A stretch of 64,000 bases of DNA from Symbiodinium natans (GCA_905221605.1 CAJNDS010000304.1:1-64000), one strand, 5' to 3'. Numbered from the stretch's first letter, positions 10,659-41,314 are shown. Numbers and translations: made by a program. The notes: a model not told the origin generated them from the sequence alone.

Positions 10659-10975
10659 GTACCTCAACGGTGCCCTTGGTCTTCCATTTATAAACCTACA
10701 TTATATTATATTATATATATATGTACATACACAGGTATACCCCCTAAACCCGAAACCCTAAACCGTAAACCCCAAAACTTGCATTGCATGTTTTTGTTGT
10801 GGTGTGTGTGTGTGTGTGTAAACCCCTAAACCCCTAAAGCCCTAAAGCCTTCAAAGCCCTAAACCCCTGAGTCCGTGAAGCCCAAGGATAGACCTCCTCA
10901 ATCCTAAACCCCGAAACCCCTCACCTGCCCTAAACCCTAAACCCTATACCCTAAACCCGAACTCACTCGATGCAG

Positions 10976-11024
10976 GCCGGGTCCCAGCAAGAGGCACCAG
11001 CACCTTGGCTCGGGGTTGCTGACT
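10976..11024 (+). CDS. Exon with consensus donor
   Basis: GATGCAG acceptor and a textbook T|GTGAGT donor enclose AGSQQEAPAPWLGVAD. Both signals are strong although the exon is only 49 nt. Confidence 0.45.
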
Positions 11025-11039
11025 GTGAGTTGATATGGG

Positions 11040-12140
11040 TTTAGGGTTTCAGGGTTTAAAGGTTTAGGGGTTTAAGGTTTAAGGGTTTGGGGTTTAAGGG
11101 TGCAAACAGAGTTTAGGGTTTGAAGGTTTAGGTTTGAGGGTGTAAGGTTTAAGGTTTTTTTAGGGATTAAGGGTTTAGGGTTTAAGGGTCTATATCGGGT
11201 TTATAGAGGGTTAAGGGTATACGTAGGACTATGAGGTGAAGGGTTGATACAGGGCTGAAAACTACAGCAGTGTTAAAGGTCTATGTAGGCCTTATTTGAA
11301 AGTTAGGGATAGAGTATGGATTGAACTTGTTTGCAATTGCAATTTGGAGTATGTCATAGGGGTTCCGTGATCACAAATCAACCACGTTATGCTGTCTCTC
11401 TTTCCGTTTCGTTGTTTGAGAGTCTTCGGTGGTATTGCATTGAGTTGCGGTGTCGATTCGTGTGTTGGGTTGCAAATGAAACATCCAACATAGTTTGTGC
11501 AGCTGTGCCCATGGAACGCTTACAAACTTTCAAGCATGTTGCTATAGACGTTTTCGATTAGGACATCCTGCTCACTGTGTTCACCATGAGCAATTTTCAA
11601 GAGCTGATGTGAACGACTGAACATAGGAGCTAATGTCATGTCGAATGTTGGAATGCAGATTGAACAATCAAAAATAGAGACAGACATGAACTATGAACGA
11701 CAACGAGAGGCACCGTAAAATCGATTCTGGGGTTGTGTTTCACTATGCCGGCGGCATGACCTCTGTCTTGGCCAGCTTCGAATGTGACCATATCACGTGT
11801 GAAAGAAGAAGTTCTATGGGAGTGCAGGAAGAAGGATAGGCCAGCACCAATACGAAACGATCGGGAATGAGTTCACGTGAACATTGCAGGTGTGTTTTTG
11901 AGCCGGGGTGAGACTGGGATGATCAAGAGACTTCTACTGGGAAACTCCTCAATGAGCCGTGTCCTCGGTCTTGTTCTCTTATTGCTGGAGTTTTATACTT
12001 GTACCGTGGTTTCATTGCCCTGCATGATGTGCTGGAATTTATAGGGTTTCAGGCTTGTAGGGGCTCCTGAACCTAAACTAGCTTCCCCGAAATACAGAAA
12101 CAGTCTTCCCCCCTTCAGTGTTAAGCTGTTTCTCTTGTTC
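11040..12140. other. Unique, AT-richer stretch without a supported gene
   Basis: Mutated TTTAGGG-like words to about 11220, then roughly 900 bp of non-repetitive, lower-GC sequence. A 76-codon open frame at 11331-11561 lacks flanking splice signals and shows ordinary composition, so I do not call it a gene. Confidence 0.5.
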
Positions 12141-12266
12141 ATGTTTCTCAAGTCTCATCATGTCACGCGTCTGCGGCTTGCCTTAGTCTGGGCCTGTGCA
12201 CGTTGGGTTTCCTCTGGCCGCGCCATGCTAGGGCTAGGCCTGTTCGCATCTATGCATCTACCCTGA
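12141..12266 (+). CDS. Small open frame with ATG, hydrophobic
   Basis: A 41-codon frame from ATG to TGA: MFLKSHHVTRLRLALVWACA then RWVSSGRAMLGLGLF. It is hydrophobic enough for one membrane helix and lies just before TA microsatellites. It could be a chance frame. Confidence 0.25.
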   Translation: MFLKSHHVTRLRLALVWACARWVSSGRAMLGLGLFASMHLP

Positions 12267-12828
12267 GATCCCCTAACCCCAAATATATGTATATATATAT
12301 ATATATTAACATATATATATATATATATTCTCTTTCTCTCTCTCTATCTCAGTCTCTTTGTCCGTCCGTCTGCCTCTGCATAAGTAGAATTCTAACAACA
12401 GGTATAGACAGAAACCATATATATATATATATGCATATATATATGTATAATATGTATGCATATAGGCACATACCCGAAACCTGAAGTTGAAAGGTGATGT
12501 TTCACGGCACCATCCTAATGTCACCCTTCATACCCCTGCCCGAAACGCAAACCCTTAGAAGTTCGAGGGATGCAGAACTCAGCCCGTCCTCCGTAAGCGT
12601 CTTCGAGGGTTGAAGCGTTCAGGTTTGGGGCATCCGGAGGCTGGAAGAGGGGTGAGGGGCGGGAAGGGTCTCAACCATCAGTTTTTCCATATAGATGCAT
12701 ATACAGTTATGTATTTATGCATGTAATGTTGCTTCCCTAAACCCTACACCCTACACCCTACACCCTAAACCCTAAACCCTAAACCCTAAACCCTAAACCC
12801 TAAACCCTAAACCCTAAACCCTAAACCC

Positions 12829-12936
12829 GCAAGCTCTCGGCTCTCCAAGGTGGAGGCAGTTCCATGCCGCCTGGGGTGCGGCGATCAAGCAAGTCTGCAA
12901 GGCCGGTCTGTGCGCACTCCTTGGGAGAGCCTTCTT
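12829..12936 (+). CDS. Exon between opposed arrays
   Basis: Bounded by CCCTAAA (12738-12828) and TTTAGGG (12937-13017). The best frame reads ALGSPRWRQFHAAWGAAIKQ then VCKAGLCALLGRAF, ending TTAG|GTTTAG. The cleanest example of an island filling the space between inverted arrays. Confidence 0.45.
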
Positions 12937-13337
12937 AGGTTTAGGGTTTAGGGTTTAGGGTTTAGGGTTTAGGGTTTAGGGTTTAGGGTTTAGGGTTTAG
13001 GGTTTAGGGTTTAGGGTGATTCGTAAAGCCAGGGTAGCCCGAAACCCTAAACCCGCAAGCTGCACCTTAAGAGGCGTTCAGGCTCACGAGGTTCCTGGTC
13101 TTTCTTTAGATGGTCAGATGCTTGAATGCCATCTAGAGTTCGGGTAGTAAGCGCGAACTCTAGGGTTTAGGGTTTAGGGTGTAGGGTTTAGGGTTTAGGG
13201 TTTAGGGCTACACCCCAAACCATAAAACACCTTCCTAGTTCTCGGTAGGGAATTACTCTTTCAAGGGCGCTATAGAGAAGTCTGAGGCACCTAAATCTAC
13301 TGAGAACCACCGCGTAAATTCTAAGCTAGATCTACAG

Positions 13338-13377
13338 ACTTACTTCATTGTACTGCGGATGATTGCTCACTCTCACT
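13338..13377 (+). CDS. Short exon, strong splice signals
   Basis: CTACAG acceptor, frame TYFIVLRMIAHSH, T|GTACGT donor. Confidence 0.4.
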
Positions 13378-13509
13378 GTACGTGACAATGCGGGCCGGGA
13401 GTCTTAATGGGTTCCGGGTTTCAGGCCAGTTTAAGGGTTTCGGACCAGTTTAGGATTTAGGGTTTAGGGTTGAGGGTTTCGTGTTTAGGGTTTTGGGGTT
13501 CAGGATCTA

Positions 13510-13631
13510 GCAAGAGGCGGACACAGCTGAGGGTGGTGATTTGTCGACTCCAGAAACTAAGGGACCCCCCCCCCTTCCCCCCCCACTCTAAGTCCCAAGC
13601 TACCTCGGGCCGGATGCCGGAAATCTTGAGG
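13510..13631 (+). CDS. Basic/Pro-rich exon
   Basis: GATCTAG acceptor, frame KRRTQLRVVICRLQKLRD, then a Pro/Ser region ending GRMPEIL. A poly-C run inside could hide an indel. Donor GG|GTTTACGG. Family unknown. Confidence 0.4.
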
Positions 13632-13684
13632 GTTTACGGCTTAGGGTTCAGGGTTTAGGGTTTTGAGGTTATTTCCCCTGCAAG

Positions 13685-13760
13685 GTGGACGTACTTTGTG
13701 TGCCTTGGACCTGCAGTTGAAGTCCAACATCTGGAAGTTGCGAGCGTGTCATCTGCTTAG
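13685..13760 (+). CDS. Possible terminal exon
   Basis: CTGCAAG acceptor, frame WTYFVCLGPAVEVQHLEVAS then VSSA and TAG. Confidence 0.35.
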
Positions 13761-14040
13761 GGCTGAGAGTGGCCCCTTGGGCTTCCACCCTACACCCTAC
13801 ACCCTCATTCCTCAACCCTAAACCCCAAACCCGATAAGCCCTAAAACATTAAACCCTAATCAAACCCAAAACACCCTAACCCCCTAAATTGAGCTGAAGA
13901 TTCAGGTTTCTAGTCTTACTTGATGCAAGGAGCCTCTGGCAGCTCCCACACCCCTAGAACTCGCCCTGGGAAGATTCAGCCCTACGGAGAAAGGAAGCCC
14001 TGAACCCCTGAGCTGCCTTGCTGTTGAAGGTTTAGGGCGA

Positions 14041-14330
14041 CAACCACATAAACCCTCCAAACCCTATGAACCCTATAAACCCTAAACCCCTATAAACCCT
14101 GTAAACCCTATAAACCCTATAAACCCTATAAACCCTATCAACCCTAAACCCAAAACCCTATTCAACCCTAAGCCCTAAAAGCCCTAACGGCTACTATGAC
14201 CCTATGAACCCTATGAACCCTATGAACCCTACGAACCCTACGAACCCTATGAACCCTATGAACCCTATGAACCCTATGAACCCTATGAACCCTATGAACC
14301 CTATGAACCCTAAACCTGTAAACCCTAAAC
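14041..14330 (-). repeat. CCCTATGAA / CCCTATAAA nonamer array
   Basis: Telomere-like units expanded from 7 to 9 bp (CCCTATGAA, CCCTATAAA, CCCTACGAA), repeated about 25 times. A 9-bp period keeps a reading frame, unlike the heptamer. The same words recur in the tail of the 47.1 kb gene. Confidence 0.85.
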
Positions 14331-14445
14331 CCTAGAAACCCTAAAGGCTATACATACCCCCCCCCCCCCCCCCAAACCCTAAACTTACCCTAAACCCTAA
14401 ACACCAAAAACCCTAAAGCGTGGGTGAGAGGATTGCTAAGCCAAG

Positions 14446-14503
14446 GCCCCACTTTTGCTGATGCAGTGGCTGCCGCTTGGCCTTCCTCCATGCGAGGGCA
14501 AGG
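14446..14503 (+). CDS. Exon, hydrophobic
   Basis: GCCAAG acceptor, frame APLLLMQWLPLGLPPCEGK, donor G|GTGTTT. Confidence 0.35.
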
Positions 14504-15096
14504 GTGTTTAGGCCCTAAGCCTGGGGTTATTTAGGGTTTAGGGTTTAGGGTTTAGGGTTTAGGGTTTAGGGTTTTCGGATTTAGGGTTTAGGGTTTAGGT
14601 CTTAGGGTTCAGGGTTTAGGGTTTAGGGTGCCTAAGCCCTGAACCCCGACCATAAGCACATAGAGCTCCGAGCCCTGACCCTTTAGCCCCCAAACCCTAA
14701 ACCTCAGCCTGAAACCCCAAACCCTGAAACCCTACACCCTTAAACCCTTAACGTCTCAAACCCTCAAACCCTAGACCCTTAGACCCTTAACCCCTCGAGC
14801 CCTCAGACCCTTAAGCCTCAAACCCTAAACCCTTAAACTCTTAAACCCAAAAAACCCTCAAACCCCTCAACCCCCTCAAGCCCTTGGGCCCTTGAGCCCG
14901 GTTCCTAAAACCCCAACCTCCCAACGCAAGAGGGGGCTTTGGGCTCTTGGGTATTTCAGGTTGAGGTTTGCTTCAGCGATTGGGATTTTGGATAATGGCG
15001 GTTTGAGGGTTTGGGGTCATGATGTCTAGGGTTTCGGGCTTAACATGCAACATAGCTCTATGCAACCCTTAACCCTACATAACCCCAAGCCCTCAG

Positions 15097-15822
15097 GTTT
15101 ATCTGGACCTTCTTCCTGGCGTTCTTCTGGCTTGAGCTCTGGACCATCTTTGAATGGGGTGGCTGCCGCGCCCTGGCAGAGTCTCCATGGAGCTGTTTGG
15201 GGTTGAAGCCTCAATCCCTAAGCCTTGAGCCCGAAACCCTAAATCCACTTCGGCCACATCATCGAATCCCCCTGGCCCCCAAGATTTCCTATAGTCCCTC
15301 AGTCCTGCACACTGTGGGGGCAACAGGGTTAGGGTTTAGGCACCCCTAAACCCTAAACCCTATCCCGAAAACATCCCAGGAGAGTACAATCAGCGGATGG
15401 CCACGAGGGACTGCATGTCCCCGGACTTCCTGTATCCCGTTTGGGGCAAGGCCTCCTTGGCGTGGCCGGGGGGGGGGGGTTAGGGCTTGGGCTTTAGGGT
15501 TTGAGGGCTTGGGGTCCTTTTGCTTACGAACTTCACACCTAAACCCTAAACCCTAAAGACACTCTAAACGACTAGAACAGAAAGTGCCGTTACAAGAGGC
15601 TTCGGGCTTACGTACCTTTTCTTGAGAGTAAAAACTCCTATTTTTCGACGAGGAAGTTGCATCAGCTAAATGAGATCAACCCTCTCTATCGGCTGCTGCC
15701 CAGGGGAGGGTTTTGGTCCCTGGGGTGAATTTAGGTTTTTGGACTGTTGTTGTTGTTGTTGTTGTTGGATGTGCTGCAGTTTTTTTTTGTTGGCCGTCTC
15801 ATGGGCTTATCATGGCTCATAG
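15097..15822 (+). CDS. 3' end of a membrane-protein gene (4 exons)
   Basis: Exons 15097-15158, 15380-15461, 15581-15724 and 15780-15822 join with matching phases (1, 2, 2) and finish at TAG. The first exon is a membrane helix (FIWTFFLAFFWLELWTIFEW). The third is a long charged frame (KCRYKRLRAYVPFLESKNSY, then a stretch with PLYRLLPRGGFW). The pattern FxWLELWxxFEWG recalls the FLExW...W signature of anoctamins, but no other anoctamin motif is seen nearby, so the family stays open. The 5' exons are not identified. The introns carry degenerate telomere-like words. The final intron (15725-15779) contains a (TTG)n run. Confidence 0.55.
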
Positions 15823-16053
15823 CCCCCGATTTTTTCAACCTCCCCCCCTCACCCTAAGGCCAAACATGCGAATGCGAAAAGCAAAAAAAAACCAAGCCAA
15901 ACTCCAACGCCTCCCACAACTAAAGCTTAAACTCTGAAACCTAAACCCTAAACCCTAAACCCTAAACCCTAAACCCTAAACCCTAAGCCCTAAACCCTAA
16001 ACCCTAAACAGCTGCCCTGAGCTCTGCATCCCGCAACCTCTGTCTTAAGACAG

Positions 16054-16323
16054 GTCTTCGGAGCAGTGCCCGCCTTTGCGCAGGGAGTTGCATTCGAGCA
16101 TCTCGACTGGTTTAGGGTTTACAGGATTCAGGGTTTAGGGTTTAGGGCTAGGGTTTAGGGTTTAGGGTTTAGGGTTTAGGGTTTAGGGTTTAGGGCTAGG
16201 GTTTAGGGTTTAGGGTTTAGGGTGTAGGGTGTAGGGTTTAGGGTTTTGGCTTAGGCGTGACACGCGCTCGAGGAGGCCCAGTGGTATCTTCAGGGTGCTG
16301 ATCAAAGGGATTGAGGCGACCTG
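16054..16323 (+). CDS. Two joined exons, unknown protein
   Basis: Exons 16054-16109 (VFGAVPAFAQGVAFEHLD) and 16255-16323 (RDTRSRRPSGIFRVLIKGIE) share phase: TG|G makes Trp at the junction. Both donors are G|GTTTAGGG and the intron is almost wholly TTTAGGG repeats. This is a clear case of a telomere-like array as intron body. Confidence 0.5.
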
Positions 16324-16372
16324 GTTTAGGGTTTTGGGTTTAGGGTTTTGGGTTTAGGGTTTTGGGTTTTGA

Positions 16373-16655
16373 AGAGGATGATCGAAGTGGCATGCCTGGG
16401 CAGCCTGACCTAGAAGCCTTGTTGTCTCGGGGGCGAATGTTCACTAGTAATTTCGAAATTCCTAGTGGTAGCAGGTCATGCACGTCGGCCCCGGATTGGG
16501 GAAGGGATTCCACGACAACAAGCCAAGTTGATCCGCCAATTCTTGTTGATTTCTCCATGCCTAGTCAATCCCTAGGCCTTCTCTTGTTGAAGGTCCTTTG
16601 CTTAGTGGTGGTATTCGAGCCATTTGCCACTCTAGTCGCCACTCCACCCAAATGA
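16373..16655 (+). CDS. 94-codon open frame, possible exon
   Basis: The frame begins after GAAGAG (EDDRSGMPGQPDLEALLSRG) and stays open to TGA. It contains a hydrophobic stretch near its end (LGLLLLKVLCLVVVF). It does not match the phase of the 16255 exon, so it may belong to another transcript or be chance. Confidence 0.3.
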
Positions 16656-16747
16656 GCAGTGCGCGTCCTGGATTTCAGCCATATTCAGGCAGCTCGGTTT
16701 CATGACTGAGCTTTCATAAGCCCTGCTGAAACCTATAAAACTCCCAA

Positions 16748-16853
16748 CCACACGCACGCGCACATGCACACATGCACACATGCACAGGCACATGCACAAG
16801 CACACGCGCACACAACCACCCACCCACACCCACCCAACCACACACACGCACAC
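16748..16853 (+). repeat. CA/CAC-rich microsatellite
   Basis: Runs of GCACACGC/CACACC words. Opposite-strand frames here are low-complexity Val/Cys. Confidence 0.8.
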
Positions 16854-16924
16854 AAGAAGGGGAAAAAAGAATAGAGATGAAATACTGAAAGCCTTTAACC
16901 CACTAAGCCCCAAATTCTTTTCAG

Positions 16925-17059
16925 CTCTCGTCGATCGAGGATGGTCTCCGGACTGTCGAAGTTGCGGGGGGCCCTAGCCACGCAGGCAGAATCCGGGTAC
17001 AGGGTCAGAATTGTCGGGGTTGGGTTTCAACATCAGGAGTTGTGAGGTCCAGGGTATAG
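16925..17059 (+). CDS. Possible terminal exon
   Basis: TTTTCAG acceptor, then 44 open codons: LSSIEDGLRTVEVAGGPSHA, GRIRVQGQNCRGWVSTSG, and TAG. A GTACAG site inside could be a donor instead. Family unknown. Confidence 0.45.
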   Translation, partial: LSSIEDGLRTVEVAGGPSHAGRIRVQGQNCRGWVSTSGVVRSRV

Positions 17060-17577
17060 GGTGCACCTGTGAACCCGGAAACCCGAAACCCCTAAACCCT
17101 AAACCCTAAACCCTAAACCCTAAACCCTAAACCCTAAACCCTAAACCCTAAACCCTAAACCCTAAACCCCAAACCCTAGACCCACTCAAAGCCCCAGGGC
17201 CCAAACCGGAAAGCCCCAACAAGGGATCTCCCGAGGCCTTCGATCTCAGAATCGTCCGAATACCGCGAGAGATCAGGAAGAGGAAGATCCCATCAGACTC
17301 CTGTAGGGTTTGGGGTTTAGGGTTTAGGGTTTAGGGTTTAGGGTTTAGGGTTTAGGGTTTAGGGTTTAGGGTTTAGGGTTAGTTCACCCCAAGGAGCCCC
17401 AACCATTCTAAACCCGGAAGAAAACCAGACCCCAAAACTCTATACACCCTACCACCTGAACGACCCCTCCAAAAAAAGCATACTCGACGCCCCAAAGCAG
17501 GCCTCTGAACTCAACCCCGCACCCGTCCTCGTCACCTCCCCCAAGGAGTGTGGATTTCTTGGTGCCTTGGCATGCAG

Positions 17578-17810
17578 TCTTAGAGCCCGAAACTGCAAAA
17601 GACTGCGGGTTTGGAGGTAAAGGGTGCCTCTTTTGGCGGGGGCATGCGAAAGGCGGGAGGGCTTCCGAAGTCTCAAGTCTGGCAGAGACCGCAGAAGCCC
17701 AAATTCCAGATCCTTCCACCCCCCCCCCCTCCCGGAGAGGTGTCCATGCAGACGTGGGACTCGAACGAAGAGGCCTGGTCTTAGAGGGTAGACTTGGCAA
17801 CTGCGTTTGA
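17578..17810 (+). CDS. Terminal exon, unknown protein
   Basis: GCATGCAG acceptor, then 77 open codons to TGA: LEPETAKDCGFGGKGCLFWR, a Ser/Ala/Glu region, a Pro run, then GVHADVGLERRGLVLEGRLG. An internal G|GTAAAG could end the exon early. No domain recognised. Confidence 0.45.
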
Positions 17811-17881
17811 AAATGGATGGATGGCCAGGGGGGGGAGGTTTTTTTCGGTACCCCTAAACCCTAAACCCTAAACCCTAAACC

Positions 17882-17913
<32 letters not shown>

Positions 17914-18286
17914 ACCCTAAACCCTAAACCCTAAACCCTAAACCCTACCCCCCCAAACTGCCGGAAGATACGACAAAGGGGGAGGGGGGAGGCTACGCCC
18001 TTCCTTCACCACCCAATCTACCCGCCTCAGATGCGTTTCGCTGCGGTGCGGTACTACTTCCTGCTGGAAGTCCGGCTCTAAGAACCCTAAACCCTAAACC
18101 CTATCCCCTAAACCCTAAACCCTAAACCCTAAACCCTAAACCCTGAACCCTGCACCCTGAACCCTAAACCCTAAACCCTAGACCCTAGACCCCAGACCCT
18201 AGACGCTAAACCCTAAACCCTAAACCCTAAACCCTAAACCCTAAACCCTAAACCCTAAACCCTAAACCCTAGCCTACATGATCTAG

Positions 18287-18321
18287 GAGGTGCTCTCCTT
18301 GACATGCTTTTCGGTGCTCAG
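18287..18321 (+). CDS. Short exon
   Basis: ATCTAG acceptor, frame EVLSLTCFSVL, AG|GTCTCA donor. Confidence 0.3.
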
Positions 18322-18903
18322 GTCTCATTATCTTGTGGCTTCAGAACTTCAGAGCATCCATCACCCCACGCTGCAACCCAGGGTTTATTTCGGGTTTAGG
18401 GTTTAGGGTTTAGGGTTTAGGGTTTAGGGTTTAGGGTTTAGGGTTGGGGTTTAGGTTTTAGGGTTTAGGTAATAACCCATAAAGCCCCTGAACCCTGAAC
18501 CGTAAATCCCTAAGCAAAAGGTTAGCCTAGGCTTCCATCCCAAGTCCATGAACCCGAGGTATCCATGCCCTTCTATACCCCTAAGGCCGGTTTGGGGCTT
18601 TTAGGGTCTCAAGGGCTTCGGATCCTACTGCACCTCCTTGTGGGTGAAGGTCCAAGTATCCGAAACTATCCCTAAGCCCTCAATCCCATGCCCGCTAGCA
18701 GCTTCATGGCTCCGGGGCAGGTGCGGAGACCCGCAAAAACACCTCCACCCCAAGTGGGCCATACCCTTACACACAGTCCAACATACGATGGTTCTTCCCT
18801 CCGAGCTGTTGCAAAAGTCTTTTCAAGTTATCTAAACCCTAAACCGTAAACCCTAAACCCTATATATACCCTAAACCCTAAACCCTAAACCCCCGACAGC
18901 CAC

Positions 18904-19020
18904 TGCGACGCCGAAGCATAGTTGGAAGAGCCATGGCTCGGGAAGTGCAGCTGACCAGCTGCCAGCGATGGCGCCACGCTCAGACGCAGCTAGCGGTTGC
19001 AACGCGCGGGTTACCCTAGA
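18904..19020 (+). CDS. Possible exon, Arg/Gln-rich
   Basis: CCGACAG acceptor. The most protein-like frame is PLRRRSIVGRAMAREVQLTS then CQRWRHAQTQLAVATRGLP, ending TAG. A second frame is also open, so the choice is uncertain. Confidence 0.35.
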
Positions 19021-19217
19021 ACCCTAGGCCCCTAAGCCCTAAACCCTAAACCCTAAACCCTAAACCCTAAACCCTAAACCCTAAACCCTAATCCTACGCC
19101 CTACCTAAGCCCTAAACGCTAGGGTTTAGAGTTTAGGGTTTAGGGTTTTTCTTGTTCGCTTTTGGCCCACGAAAACGTTTGCCTGCTTGAGGGGGAGGGG
19201 GGGGGGAAGGGTCACAG

Positions 19218-19258
19218 CGTTTGCCAACGAGTTCTTGCCAGCATCTGTATGCCACCAG
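19218..19258 (+). CDS. Short exon
   Basis: GTCACAG acceptor, frame FANEFLPASVCHQ, CAG|GTTCAT donor. It is 364 bp upstream of the TruA gene's first recognised exon and may belong to its 5' end. Confidence 0.35.
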
Positions 19259-19621
19259 GTTCATTCCTACAAGGGTTCAAAAGGGTTTAGAGTTGTCAGA
19301 GGATTGAGAGGGGTTATGAGTACCAAAGAGTCGACAATCTATAGGGTTTAGGGTCGCCGGGTGTAGGTAGGTTTGACGTGTTTGGTGTTAAGGGTGTAGC
19401 AGAGTGGCTCAGTGATCTGACAACTTCTCCTTGGTGCCTCAAAGCAACAGCAAGGCACAAGTTAGCACCTGAAGCTTGTTCATATCATTATCTCCGACCC
19501 GACCGAGCCTTTCCGAGGCCATCAAAAAACCTCCCCCCTCCCTCCCCCCCAACAAACCTACAAGCAACACCTTGAAAACCAATCTTTTCTTCCAAAACAC
19601 AGTTGGAAGTTAAACCTGCAG

Positions 19622-39388
<19,767 letters not shown>

Positions 39389-39679
39389 GCCAAGGGTTTA
39401 GGGTTTCTAGGGTTTTATGAGGTTTAGGAGTTTAGGGTTTAGGGTCTTTCTAGGGTTTATAGGGTTTATAGGGTTTATAGGGTTTTATAAGGTTTATAGG
39501 GTTTATAGGGTTGTATAAGGTTTATAGGGTTTATAGGGTTTCATAAGGGTTTTGGGTTTATGGTCTTTTTAGGGTGTATACGGTTTCGTTTCGGAAGCTT
39601 CCGAAATTAGGGTCCGCTTCTTTGGGGTCCCCATGACAACATGGCACGCTTGTGCTGGTTTATGGAAACTGCTTTTGCA

Positions 39680-39945
39680 GGCTTTCTGATTCTCAAGGGT
39701 TCACAGTTCGAGAGACAGGGCTTAAGGGTTTGGAGGTTTTGGACTTGGGGGTTATAGGCTATTGGGGCAGTTTGCTCGTCTGTGTGCGGGAACGAGGGTC
39801 GGGGGCCTTCCCATCGGAGTGTCAAGAGCTGTGTGCTGCTGCTGACGTGTATTTCTGGCTGTGTAGGACAAAAGTTCGGGATGTGAGGTTTACGGTTTTT
39901 TTCAGATGTGGCGTCGGATTTGTTGACGGTTCTCAGCTCAGCTAA
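39680..39945 (+). CDS. Long open exon-like frame, unknown
   Basis: After CTTTTGCAG one frame (FLILKGSQFERQ) has good splice context. An overlapping frame from 39652 stays open 97 codons to TAA, with ELCAAADVYFWLCRTKVRDV near its end. Which is used is unclear. Confidence 0.35.
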
Positions 39946-40128
39946 TGCCAGGGTCTCAGGCTGCAGAACCGAGCGTGCGTTCGGAGGGCTTGTGGTTTCC
40001 AAGAGGTGTTGAAAGGAGTGGCGCGCCCGCAATGCGCAAGTTGAACCCCTAAACCCTATTAGGGTTTAGGGTTTAGGGTTTAGGGTTTAGGGTTTAGTGT
40101 TTAGGGTTTAGGGTACCCCCTAGTAGCC

Positions 40129-40171
40129 CTCAACCCCAAATGCCTGGAGCTCTGCCGCATGGCGCTTCCTT
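40129..40171 (+). CDS. Possible terminal exon
   Basis: CTAGTAG acceptor, frame LNPKCLELCRMALP then TAA. Confidence 0.25.
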
Positions 40172-40385
40172 AAGTCTAGCCTAAGGCCCGATACCCTTGA
40201 ACCAAACCCGCAGCCACGCCAAAAAAATAAAAATAAACATCCCAGACCCCCCAATCCTGCATCCTCTCCTGCGTCCAGGTCCTCTACTAGATCCAATACT
40301 GCGTCCCAGATCTTCAGGTTTGGGGCTTAGGGTTTAAAATGCTCTGTATATCGGGGGGTTTTCCCAAAGTAGAGGGAACCCTCAG

Positions 40386-40695
40386 GCGCTAAGCCCGAGA
40401 AAGCCAGACCCAAGGACTTGGAGGACGCAGAGGAGGCAGCCAGCGGGCCTGAAACGGCGCCAAGCGAGCTGGAAGAAAGGAGTCAGCTCCGGGTGTTTCC
40501 TAGGTAGGATAAGGGGGGCCCTTCAAAGGGTACCCCTTCTGAATCCTCTTCTGGCTCCCTTAAGCAGGGACCTTCAGAGGGTCTATATCCCCAAGGGTCC
40601 CCCTAATCCTATCCCCTAGTGTTGAAGTAGGAGCAGGCGAATCCAGCTTCCTAGAACTAGACCTAGGGGCGCGTCATCTGCGTTTGGGCTTCTAG
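40386..40695 (+). CDS. 3' end of an acidic protein, two exons split by an introner
   Basis: Exon 40386-40503 has frame AKPEKARPKDLEDAEEAASG then PETAPSELEERSQLRVFP. Exon 40620-40695 has frame VEVGAGESSFLELDLGARHL then RLGF and TAG. Removing the family B element (40504-40619) joins AG|T into Ser and keeps the frame to the stop. The composition is Glu/Ala-rich, probably disordered. The 5' exons are unknown. Confidence 0.6.
40504..40619 (+). mobile_element. Introner element, family B, exact intron
   Basis: 116 bp from GTAGGATAAGGGGGG to CCCCTAATCCTATCCCCTAG. The element ends coincide with the donor (CCTAG|GTAGG) and acceptor (CCTAG|T). The duplicated CCTAG at both borders may be a target duplication. 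Confidence 0.8.
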
Positions 40696-41245
40696 GTAGG
40701 TCAAGAGTCAGCTGAAATGCGTTTTCTGGTCTTCAGGGTTTAGGGTTGTAATCATCATGAGTACTGTTACAGCTACTAGTGTCTCAGAGATCATTCCTGT
40801 TTAGAATCTCGCCCTTGTTGTTGCAAATACTGTTATTCGCTTTCGCATGGTTTCAAGGTCTGTCTTCCCAGCAGAACGAAAACGGGACTCTTTTATCCTA
40901 CCCTAAACCCTAAACCCTAAACCCTAAACCCTAAACCCTAAACCCTAAACCCTAAACCCTAAACCCTAAACCCTAAACCCGAAACCCTAAAACCCAAGGT
41001 CGGTGGCACCCACGATGCGCACAGTACCGGAGCCCGATCCCTGAATAGCAAATGCCCTAAACCGCATGGCCTTGTGGGGGGGGGGGGGTTTAGGGTTTAG
41101 GGTTTAGGGTTTAGGGTTTAGGGTTTAGGGTTTAGGGTTGAGGGTTTAGGGTTTAGGGTTTAGGGTTTAGGCGGGGGAGGGGGGCACCCAAGGCCTTGGG
41201 CCACGAGGTCCCGGGCCCCGGGTACCCGAAACCCTAAATGCCAAG

Positions 41246-41314
41246 GTCGTGGGGAAGCTTGGATTCATCTGCACGGGAGCCAAGTGGGGTGTTTTGGGGT
41301 TTACGGTTCCCTAA
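41246..41314 (+). CDS. Possible exon
   Basis: Frame VVGKLGFICTGAKW after GCCAAG. A GTGTTT donor or TAA ends it. Confidence 0.3.
   Translation, partial: VVGKLGFICTGAKWGVLGFTVP

Noticed and set aside
14041-14330. CRISPR-like or regularly spaced array
   Set aside because: Units are contiguous 7-9 bp telomere variants without unique spacers. The organism is eukaryotic.
19390-19490. tRNA or tRNA-derived SINE (AGTGGCTCAGTGATCTG as A box; similar at 46512)
   Set aside because: No matching B box at the right distance and no cloverleaf could be drawn. No tRNA or rRNA gene was recognised in the window.
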